A stretch of DNA of 64,000 nucleotides from assembly GCA_020637855.1 (NCBI GenBank), contig JACKJR010000002.1:434001-498000 (forward strand), written 5' to 3'. This document shows positions 55,535 through 64,000 of this stretch, in pieces. Both the position numbers and the translations under genes were made by a program. Below the pieces are notes generated by a model. It was not told where the DNA came from, did not search any database, and saw only the letters and a list, made by a program, of their open reading frames with translations. How positions within the stretch are numbered: the stretch's first letter is position 1; each line of letters starts with the position of its first letter. The stretch is from Rhodobiaceae bacterium. GTDB taxonomy: Bacteria > Pseudomonadota > Alphaproteobacteria > Rhizobiales > Tepidamorphaceae.

Positions 55535-55770
55535 TCCATTCCTGAGGCACACGACGACAATGCCCGGTGCGGTTGCTGCCAGACCGCCCGGGCATTGCCT
55601 TGCGCACATGCTACGCACACGGCAGCGCGGCAACAGTCTCAACCGCTGAATGTTTCATGCCTTGCGCACATTCGCGCGACTTTTAGCGGGTTTCCCTGCT
55701 GTTCGATTAGCCTCACGGGATACGTGCTGCTAGGGTGAGGGGGGAACATACGCAGGGGCGGAAACAATTC

Positions 55771-56643
55771 ATGACACAGGCGATGCGACAGCTTGCGGGC
55801 AAGACTGCCATCATCACTGGCGGCACCAGCGGTATCGGGCTTGCCCTTGTGCGCCGTTTCATCAGCGAAGGCGCCAATGTCTGTTTTACCGGGCGCCGCG
55901 AAGCACTCGGCGCGGACATCGCCTCGGAAACCGGCGCTGCCTTCGTGAAGGCCGATCTGCGTGATACCGCACGCATACCAGCCGTTATCGGAACCGCGCT
56001 TGAAGCAACCGGGCGTGTCGACATCCTCGTCAACAACGCGGGAGACCCCGGTCCCGTTGGCGCGCTGGAAGACATCGCGCTTGAGGATTTCGACAACACG
56101 CTGGCGATCCATCTGCGCGGCGCCTTCGCCATGACGCAGGCCGTGATCCCGCACATGAAAGCGCAAGGCTCCGGCGTGATCCTCAACATGGGCTCGATCA
56201 CCGGTGTCCGCATCGGTGGCCATTCGCAGGTCTACGCCATCGCCAAGGCCGGCATGTCGCATATGAGCCGGGCAGCGGCAGTCGAACTCGGCCCGTATGG
56301 CATCCGCGTCAACACCCTGTCGCCCGGCTACATCTCCACCGACATCCATGGCCGCGCGCTTGGCCGCGTCAATGGCGAGGCGCATCAATTCGCCGAGATG
56401 CTGGCGCCGATGTTTGTCGCCATGCAGTCGATCCCGCGCGCAGGCACCGTAGGCGACGTTGCCGACGTGGCGGTCTTCCTGTCAGGCGATCAGGCTTCCT
56501 TCATCACCGGCGTGGACCTGCTCGTCGATGGCGGGCTGGCGCTCGGAAAGCCAAAGGGCGTCATGCCGGCGAAACCGAACCGGAATGCGGACAAGCCCCA
56601 GCCCCGGGCATCATCCCGCCCGCAAACATCCGCGGCGAAATAG
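55771..56643 (+). CDS. Short-chain dehydrogenase/reductase (SDR)
   Basis: A 290-residue classical SDR: TGGTSGIG (16-23), NNAG, catalytic S142, Y155, K159, and the C-terminal FITGVDLLVDGGLALG. The last 30 residues (KPNRNADKPQPRASSRPQTS) are a Pro/Arg-rich tail not needed for catalysis. ATG 55771 chosen because GGGGCGG is about 10 nt upstream and the preceding codons are not family-like. Substrate unknown; distinct from the other SDR in the window. Confidence 0.9.
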   Translation: MTQAMRQLAGKTAIITGGTSGIGLALVRRFISEGANVCFTGRREALGADIASETGAAFVKADLRDTARIPAVIGTALEATGRVDILVNNAGDPGPVGALEDIALEDFDNTLAIHLRGAFAMTQAVIPHMKAQGSGVILNMGSITGVRIGGHSQVYAIAKAGMSHMSRAAAVELGPYGIRVNTLSPGYISTDIHGRALGRVNGEAHQFAEMLAPMFVAMQSIPRAGTVGDVADVAVFLSGDQASFITGVDLLVDGGLALGKPKGVMPAKPNRNADKPQPRASSRPQTSAAK

Positions 56644-56681
56644 GGTCTCGACCCAACCTCTACAAGCCGCAAAAAGCAAAA

Positions 56682-56704
56682 GGCCGGAGCGAAACTCCGG
56701 CCAT
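56682..56704 (-). terminator. Terminator of the outer-membrane protein gene
   Basis: GGCCGGAG (about 56683-56690) pairs with CTCCGGCC (56696-56703); read leftwards it is followed by TTTTGCTTTTT, placed 40 bp past the stop at 56744. Confidence 0.8.
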
Positions 56705-56743
56705 TCGCCATTTCGGATCGTCCGAACTCTGACAGAAACCGCC

Positions 56744-57406
56744 TCAGCGGCCGCCCATCTTCACCCGGATACCGCCCATGAAGGCATGTTCGACGGAGGA
56801 GTCAGCAGACGCCGTGTTGGCTCCCGAGGTCACGTCATGACTGCCATGAATGGCAAGCGTGTAACGCCCGGTCAGATCAACGCGGTCGCTGATTGCATAA
56901 TCGAATCCGGCATGGAGTGCGCCGGCGATGGCCACATCGCTATCGTTGAAGAAAAAGCCGGCGCCGAGATTGTCGTAATCGAAGACCACAAAGCCCAGGC
57001 CCGCGCCAACCCATGGTGTGAATTGGGAACCGCCCCATTCGGGAAATTCGTAATAAACATTGGCAAGCACATCGATCACATTTAGTCCGCCGGTATGCGG
57101 AAACCCGAGCGCCACGCCATCATTGCCGCGAAACCAGGAAACCGCGACTTCGCCGCGCACATTGTTCTGGAAATAAGCGCCGATCGCACCGGCAAGGCCA
57201 AAACCGCTATCCGGCTCGTATTCGCCGGGCGTGCCATTTACCGTGACATCATGGCCATACGGAATCGCACCACCAGCCGCGATCTCGAAATACCAGCTCC
57301 AGAAACCGGAATCGTTCATGGAGTAGTCGGCCGCCTGTACCGAAGGCGCAGCCGAAGTCATGATCGCGCCCGCAAAAACAGCTGCTGTAAGTGTCCTGAA
57401 TTTCAT
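56744..57406 (-). CDS. Outer-membrane beta-barrel protein (OmpA/Omp25-like fold)
   Basis: A 220-residue porin-like protein with signal peptide (MKFRTLTAAVFAGAIMTSAAPSVQA, cut before ADYS). The mature part has alternating strands (WYFEIAAGGAIPYGHDV, FGLAGAIGAYFQNNVRGEVAVS, FTPWVGAGLGFVVFDYD, GRYTLAIHGSHDV) and ends in HAFMGGIRVKMGGR, an eight-strand barrel of the Opacity/Omp25 type. Role unknown, probably structural or host-surface related. It has its own terminator. Confidence 0.85.
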   Translation of the reverse strand: MKFRTLTAAVFAGAIMTSAAPSVQAADYSMNDSGFWSWYFEIAAGGAIPYGHDVTVNGTPGEYEPDSGFGLAGAIGAYFQNNVRGEVAVSWFRGNDGVALGFPHTGGLNVIDVLANVYYEFPEWGGSQFTPWVGAGLGFVVFDYDNLGAGFFFNDSDVAIAGALHAGFDYAISDRVDLTGRYTLAIHGSHDVTSGANTASADSSVEHAFMGGIRVKMGGR

Positions 57407-57854
57407 TGTCGCCTCGCTACCTGTCGCCGCTTCGATTTTGGAAGCTTTGCTGCTGTCCGCAGCTTGTTGGCGACAATATTAGCGCAAAAGACATGACGTG
57501 GGGGAAGCTGAATGCACGAAATACGATTCCGCTGACTTCTGATGCCGCTGCGCAACACTTTGTTTGCCGGCATCCGGAACCTACAGCGCAACTGCAACTC
57601 CGCATATTCGGGGCTACGTCCACCGCCGGACAGCAAGACGGCCGCCGGCATCAGACAGGTTTCGTCTCAAAACGGCCAGTTCATGCATCATTCCCGCCGA
57701 CACCACTCGATTGCGGCAGGATTCGGGACGGAAAAATATATTTTTCGGCGGATTGAACTTCGCGATGGCACAGCAAATCTATCCGCCACCGGCTGGGGAT
57801 GTGCCGCGGTTGGCCGTCCGACATCCGCCGGTTTCTGTCTTATCGGAGTGAAAG
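57407..57854. other. Gene-free stretch with a 16-bp AT palindrome
   Basis: About 450 bp between divergent genes; the frames in it are out of register with any homologue I know. One perfect palindrome, GAAAAATATATTTTTC (57731-57746), stands out about 110 bp before the DUF1344 start and may carry a promoter or regulator site. Nothing else is recognised. Confidence 0.5.
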
Positions 57855-58109
57855 ATGCTGAAGCGTCTGATTGCTGTATCCGCGCTTGCCCTGACCCTTG
57901 TTACCGGCGCCACATTCGCCGCCGAGATGGCCGCCGGCACGGTTGCCGAAGTAAATACCGAGACTCGCGAAGTCACACTCGATGACGGCAAGGTTTTCGT
58001 TCTTGGCGACAGTGTCGATATCGAAACCGTCAAGGCCGGCTCGACCGTCGAACTCACCTACGACATGATGGACGGCAAGATGGTCGTTACCGAAGCGGCG
58101 GTGAAGTAA
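57855..58109 (+). CDS. DUF1344 exported protein
   Basis: An 84-residue periplasmic protein: signal peptide (MLKRLIAVSALALTLVTGATFA, cut before AEMA) and a DUF1344 domain (GTVAEVNTETREVTLDDGK, VELTYDMMDGKMVVTEAAVK). The small beta-barrel-like fold repeats a GxV-x-DG pattern. Function unknown, frequent in Hyphomicrobiales. A homologue follows 250 bp downstream in the same direction. GAGTGAAAG precedes the ATG. Confidence 0.87.
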   Translation: MLKRLIAVSALALTLVTGATFAAEMAAGTVAEVNTETREVTLDDGKVFVLGDSVDIETVKAGSTVELTYDMMDGKMVVTEAAVK

Positions 58110-58136
58110 GGCTTCCGCCCATTGTCTCGCGACAGC

Positions 58137-58172
58137 AAACGGCGCGTCAGTCAGATAGCCGGCGCGCCGTTT
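58137..58172 (+). terminator. Hairpin after the first DUF1344 gene
   Basis: AAACGGCGCG (58137-58146) can pair with CGCGCCGTTT (58163-58172). No long T run follows (CAGTTCCC), so its strength is doubtful; it may also be a processing hairpin. Confidence 0.5.
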
Positions 58173-58357
58173 CAGTTCCCGAAAACAGAGCCTCGACGCC
58201 GAACCTGACTCGGCTCATATTCACCGGCATGTCGAAGTCGATCCAAACCATGTTGACCTGCATCGGAGGGGTGTTGAATCAACTCATCGCCCAGGCCGGG
58301 AGAAATCGCGCTCTCACAGCGCCATTGCAGGCAGCACAAGCACATTGCAAGACTAGA

Positions 58358-58618
58358 ATGAGCCCTGTTCGCCTGGTCATCGCCGCAGCATTTACCCTTC
58401 TGCTGGCCGCTGCCGCAGCAGCAGCAGAAACCATAACCGGCAAGGTCGATGCCTACGATGTCGAAGCCCGCCTGCTGACACTCGAAGACGGTCAGGAATT
58501 CTTCCTTCCCGAAGATATGCCCACCGATAAGCTGGATGTCGGAGACACGGTAACGCTGATCTATGACGAACAGGAAAACGGCAACCTGCTCGTCACGAAG
58601 ATGAAGGTTAGCGAGTAG
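58358..58618 (+). CDS. Second DUF1344-like exported protein
   Basis: An 86-residue protein from ATG 58358, with signal peptide MSPVRLVIAAAFTLLLAAAAAAA and a mature domain (TITGKVDAYDVEARLLTLEDG, VGDTVTLIYDEQENGNLLVT) homologous to the gene before it. Longer in-frame starts (from 58229) are less likely since they put about 43 residues before the signal. Together with the upstream gene it is a tandem pair, suggesting duplication. Function unknown. Confidence 0.8.
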   Translation: MSPVRLVIAAAFTLLLAAAAAAAETITGKVDAYDVEARLLTLEDGQEFFLPEDMPTDKLDVGDTVTLIYDEQENGNLLVTKMKVSE

Positions 58619-58662
58619 GCTTCCCCCTTCCCTCTCCCGGTGACTCGTCCCATATTCGCGCC

Positions 58663-61209
<2,547 letters not shown>

Positions 61210-61212
61210 GGC

Positions 61213-61304
61213 ACTGGATTCCGGCTTGCGCCGGAATGACGGTGAGTATGTTTGGGCCGCTACACACAACCTCCAACGTCATTCCGGCGCAAGCCGGAAT
61301 CCAG
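61213..61304. repeat. REP-like element pair (copy A)
   Basis: Two inverted copies of a palindromic unit: left 61213-61241 (CTGGATTCCGGCTTGCGCC then GGAATGACG), right 61277-61304 in reverse (CGTCATTCCGGCG, then CAAGCCGGAATCCAG). A conserved linker with GTTTGGG and CTCCAA sits between. Same layout as copy B at 62095-62187, so these are BIME-type mosaic elements. Confidence 0.85.
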
Positions 61305-61436
61305 AATGTCACGCACAAACGATTGCTCCTGAATTACCGTGTCTGACCTAAGTGCCGCGCGGTAACGACGGAAGTTAATCGTTCCGGCGTTCTGTTGTTC
61401 AGCCACGGTTCAGCACCAGTCTGCTTTCATGGCCGG

Positions 61437-61829
61437 ATGACACTCAGAAACAAAAATTTCCGCTGGTGGTACAAACGCCTGACGCTGGCGCTGGTGGTCA
61501 GCATGGTGCTGGCCGCGGTGCTGGTGATAGCGGGCATAGCCGACCCCGGATACATCCCGCGCGGCGGCCTGAAAGGCCCGCTTTGCTACAAGGCCGGCGG
61601 ACTGTTCAGTCCCGAGGGCCTGTTCCTGCATGTGAGATGCATCGGCTTTCCCGGCGCGTCCATCGCCGGCTACCTGCTGACGCGCGGCTATTTCCTGATC
61701 CACCCGACCATGCCCGTCGCGGGCTTTATCCTGTTGGGGTTTGAATGCCTCGCCGTTGTGCCGGTGGCGTGGGTGTTGGGGAGGGTGTTTGGAGAAAAGA
61801 AAAAGCCGATAGACCCCACCTCATTTTGA
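61437..61829 (+). CDS. Small membrane protein, 130 residues
   Basis: A protein with two to three transmembrane helices: LTLALVVSMVLAAVLVIAGI, about 70-90 (GASIAGYLLTRGYFLI, amphipathic) and VAGFILLGFECLAVVPVAWVLG. The start (MTLRNKNFRWWYKR) is basic, consistent with an inside N-terminus. ATG 61437 has the CCGG-only leader, so the ribosome-binding site is weak. No family recognised and no likely partner nearby. Confidence 0.65.
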   Translation: MTLRNKNFRWWYKRLTLALVVSMVLAAVLVIAGIADPGYIPRGGLKGPLCYKAGGLFSPEGLFLHVRCIGFPGASIAGYLLTRGYFLIHPTMPVAGFILLGFECLAVVPVAWVLGRVFGEKKKPIDPTSF

Positions 61830-61878
61830 GCAGCAGACCTCACACAAGGAGAAACATCATCAGCGACCGCATCCACCA

Positions 61879-62069
61879 ATGGACCCCGGATCAGACACTC
61901 GTGTCTAAGACACTTCATGTCGTCCGGGGTGACGCGAGGAAGATGTTGCGAACGCGGTGCTCGTTCTTCGGTGCCGGGTCTTTTCCGGTTGCTCTCAGGT
62001 CAAGCCACACTCAATTCGTCACCCCGGACAGCGCGGTGACATCGTCACAGCGCGTGATCCGGGGTCCAT
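61879..62069. repeat. Large inverted repeat with CCCCGGATC arms
   Basis: The left half (61879-61934) and right half (62017-62069) are inverted copies, separated by about 80 bp of non-symmetric DNA. ATGGACCCC and GGGGTCCAT form the outermost arms. Each half can also fold on itself. Typical of rhizobial intergenic repeats with a CACCCCGGAC core. Confidence 0.8.
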
Positions 62070-62094
62070 ACGCGATTTCGAGGTGTCGCAATTG

Positions 62095-62187
62095 CTGGAT
62101 TCCGGCTTTCGCCGGAATGACGGCGCGTGTGTTTGGGGGGAGGAGCGAACACTCTCCAACGTCATTCCGGCGAAAGCCGGAATCCAG
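62095..62187. repeat. REP-like element pair (copy B)
   Basis: Left unit 62095-62121 (CTGGATTCCGGC...GGAATGACG) and right unit 62160-62187 inverted (CGTCATTCCGG...GGAATCCAG). The linker retains GTTTGGGGGG and CTCCAA as in copy A, which differ mostly in the TTGCG vs TTTCG loop. Two copies within 1 kb suggest amplification. Confidence 0.85.
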
Positions 62188-62215
62188 AACTACGTCCTTG
62201 CGCCTACCCACTCCC

Positions 62216-62599
62216 TCAAAACTTCTGAAACGCCGTGCAGCGGTCCAGGACCACGCCGCCCTCGACATAGGAAATCGTGCGCGGGTTGTTGTTGAGGATG
62301 TTCACCCGGTTTGATCCGTCGACGTAATTGCCGTTGCTGGGATGGCCAGCGATCTGCGCTGTACGCATCGCGCTGTCGGGGCCGTCATAGACGTAGCGCG
62401 CCATATACTGGTTGCCGTTGCGGATGAAGATCACCGTCATCTGCGGCCCGTTCTTGCAGTTGTAGCGATAGCCAGTCTGCTTCGCCTGCGCAGGCGTCGC
62501 GGTCAGCATCGCCGAAATGAGCGCGCCCCCAAGCAGGGCCGATGCCCCGGCCAGAACGGACATGCGGCGTTTCGGGGTCTTCACGGCTTGAACGGTCAT
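62216..62599 (-). CDS. Small exported protein of unknown function
   Basis: A 127-residue protein from ATG 62599 (AGGAGCCCCGAAG upstream). Signal peptide with MSVLAGASALLGGALISAML and cleavage after AQA; the mature part (YRYNCKNGPQMTVIFIRNG, MARYVYDG, NPRTISYVEGGVVLDRCTAF) has two cysteines and looks like a small beta protein, perhaps of the MliC/lysozyme-inhibitor type given the YNCKNG start, but this is a weak resemblance. Divergent from the next gene. Confidence 0.7.
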   Translation of the reverse strand: MTVQAVKTPKRRMSVLAGASALLGGALISAMLTATPAQAKQTGYRYNCKNGPQMTVIFIRNGNQYMARYVYDGPDSAMRTAQIAGHPSNGNYVDGSNRVNILNNNPRTISYVEGGVVLDRCTAFQKF

Positions 62600-62758
62600 C
62601 TTCGGGGCTCCTGTCGGGCTGCTGATCTGCGTCGCCTTCTGATGTGTGTTCTCTCGCAGCGTAAACAAGTGACCTTGCGTCAGGAACATGCTTTCATGCA
62701 TGGACTTGCATAGATTTTCTGCACAATTCCGGCTTATTGGCGAAGAGGGACCCCGCTG

Positions 62759-63634
62759 ATGACACTTTCCGCTGCCGCATTTCGCATTCGCAGCCTGCAT
62801 CGGGCGTTCGCCCGGCGGCTCGGCGCCTTCGCCCTGCTAGCGGTCATGCTCGCGGGTCTCTCCGGCCCCGCGCAGGCGCAATACGATCCGTCCAACGCGA
62901 TGGCCGGCGCATGGCGGCAAATCGATTCCAACTACCATCCCTGCCCCGGCTGTCTGCTGGCCGTGCTGCCTCTGAAGCCCGCCCCCCAGCAGGACACCGT
63001 GGCCTTGGTCATGACCGGCAACATGTGCATGCACGCGCTGCCGCAGAATTTCATCTACGCCGACGGCTCGGGCCGCGTGGGGGTAGTCAACGAGGTCGGT
63101 TTCAATGCGCCCCACCCCTGGGCCGGCAAGGGCAGCATGGCGATGAGCGTCCAGCTTGCCGACTTCAACCGGCTCGAAATCACACTGCATCCCAAGAATG
63201 ACGGCAGCTCACCGGCCGGCGAAACGCTGACCCACATTTTCGAGCGTGCGGCGATCGAGCCGAACACGATCTCGCTCGACACCATCGAAAGCGACATCCG
63301 TTTCCGCTGCACCACGCCGCCCTCGGTCGAGCAGATCAGGGACTGGACAGCGCCCGGGATTGCCCTTCCCGAGGGCCAGGTTCAGCCCCTTTCGAAAATG
63401 ATCGTGATCGGCAACATCGTGGCTTACAATTGCGACGGGAATTACCAGATCGCGGTGCGCCGCGACACCATCGATGCCATCACCCTGATCAGCACCAATG
63501 GCGGCCAGATCAATCTGGCTTACACCGGTCCCGGCGAGATCTATCAGGCCGGCACCGTCGCGGTCAGCCTCGTGCCGGACCGCATGTTCCTGAAGTTCGG
63601 CGACGACAGGCGCACATGCTTCCCGAAGGGATAG
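62759..63634 (+). CDS. Exported protein of unknown function, 291 residues
   Basis: Begins MTLSAAAFRIRSLHRAFARR with a signal peptide (LGAFALLAVMLAGLSGPAQA, cleavage near 40). The mature protein has cysteine pairs (HPCPGCLL, MCMHAL, FRCTTPP, VAYNCDGNYQ, RTCFPKG) and no known motif; it is predicted beta-rich. The hypothetical protein before it is on the other strand and a small membrane protein gene follows after 30 bp on the same strand, perhaps one operon. I do not recognise the family. Confidence 0.7.
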   Translation: MTLSAAAFRIRSLHRAFARRLGAFALLAVMLAGLSGPAQAQYDPSNAMAGAWRQIDSNYHPCPGCLLAVLPLKPAPQQDTVALVMTGNMCMHALPQNFIYADGSGRVGVVNEVGFNAPHPWAGKGSMAMSVQLADFNRLEITLHPKNDGSSPAGETLTHIFERAAIEPNTISLDTIESDIRFRCTTPPSVEQIRDWTAPGIALPEGQVQPLSKMIVIGNIVAYNCDGNYQIAVRRDTIDAITLISTNGGQINLAYTGPGEIYQAGTVAVSLVPDRMFLKFGDDRRTCFPKG

Positions 63635-63664
63635 GCGGCCTGTTCAGGGAAAATTGGAACCTGC

Positions 63665-63868
63665 ATGTCCGACATCACGCTGATCACCACGGGCGAACTT
63701 ATCCTTGTAGCGGTGCTTGCCGGGATGCCCGGCGCATTGATCGGTGCCGGGCTAGGTGCGTGGCGGACGCCCGGCAACCGCGCGCTTGGCGCACTGATCG
63801 GCTTCGTCCTCGGCTTCTTCGTGTCACTCGCCATCGCATTCGTCGCGCTGTTGGTGTTCGTGAAATGA
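63665..63868 (+). CDS. Small two-helix membrane protein, 67 residues
   Basis: A hydrophobic protein with two predicted helices (ITTGELILVAVLAGMPGALIGA; GALIGFVLGFFVSLAIAFVAL), Gly-rich between. Such paired short helices occur in small bacterial membrane proteins of unknown function. It starts 30 bp after the stop of the preceding exported protein gene. Confidence 0.65.
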   Translation: MSDITLITTGELILVAVLAGMPGALIGAGLGAWRTPGNRALGALIGFVLGFFVSLAIAFVALLVFVK

Positions 63869-63976
63869 AGAGTTTCCTCTAAGCCGGCTTTCCCTGTTGC
63901 CAATCCACGCCGCGCACCGCTTAATCGCGGCAACATGCGTAAAGCCTCGCGTCATCGGGAAACAGGAAACACGCAC

Positions 63977-64000
63977 ATGATAACAAAATGGATCGCTGCT
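63977..64000 (+). CDS. Beginning of an unidentified gene, cut by window edge
   Basis: ATG 63977 with CAGGAAA 8 nt upstream gives MITKWIAA, a possible signal-peptide start; the rest lies outside. Only eight codons are visible. Confidence 0.4.

Larger units (their letters stand above)
61830..62215. other. Gene-free stretch filled with inverted repeats
   Basis: Nearly 390 bp without a gene. It carries a second repeat family, ATGGACCCCGGATCA (61879-61893) and CGTCCGGGGTGACG (61921-61934), mirrored by CGTCACCCCGGAC (62017-62029) and TGATCCGGGGTCCAT (62055-62069), then REP copy B. No coding sense or promoter is evident. Confidence 0.7.

Noticed and set aside
61213..62187. Possible CRISPR array
   Set aside because: The repeats are inverted pairs, few in number and unevenly spaced, with no regular spacers and no cas genes.

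Overview
The window is a chromosomal segment of a GC-rich alphaproteobacterium, most likely of the order Hyphomicrobiales (Rhizobiales; Phyllobacteriaceae or a near relative). This rests on the rpoD-dnaG pair, the carA/carB-greA-Lrp-trxB-LysR gene order, a VtlR/LsrB-type regulator followed by an AbcR-like small RNA, DUF992 and DUF1344 exported proteins, and an EF-G-like GTPase typical of this class. No rRNA, tRNA, CRISPR array or intact insertion sequence was seen.

Left part (1-23.5 kb) is mostly housekeeping: rpoD (cut by the window edge), dnaG, a YqeY protein, carA with a ureohydrolase, a TetR gene with a promoter-operator, a tautomerase/HxlR divergent pair, a zinc metallopeptidase, an XRE regulator facing a possible small gene across three palindromes, a DMT transporter, carB, greA, an AbrB-Doc toxin-antitoxin module, an Lrp regulator, trxB, vtlR with an AbcR-like sRNA, msrP, and an EF-G-like GTPase.

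The middle (23.5-45.4 kb) holds exported or membrane proteins (Cys-rich peptide, glycine-rich membrane protein, DUF992), an aspartate-type aminotransferase, a soluble PQQ sugar dehydrogenase, an ornithine cyclodeaminase homologue, a LysR/tautomerase pair, a 1041-residue TIR-transmembrane-WD40 protein, a dialkylglycine decarboxylase, a dienelactone hydrolase, a TPR protein, an RND exporter, a second DMT transporter, a purine permease, a FadL porin and a globin-coupled chemoreceptor with a CZB domain.

The right part (45.4-64 kb) is more mosaic. A 217-bp copy of the 3' end of a JmjC/cupin-like gene lies 2.5 kb from the intact gene, bracketing an SDR-cupin-LysR cassette. Then come two paralogous membrane proteins, a metallo-beta-lactamase-fold hydrolase, an MmeI-type single-chain restriction-modification enzyme with a divergent 65-residue protein, a META protein, an SDR, an outer-membrane beta-barrel, two DUF1344 proteins, uvrB, paired REP-like repeats and several small exported proteins.

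The best candidates for something undescribed are the TIR-TM-WD40 protein, the XRE/small-ORF circuit with three evenly spaced operators, the cassette flanked by the partial gene duplication, and the MmeI locus with its small neighbour. All functional statements come from reading the sequence and from family knowledge; no database search was run.
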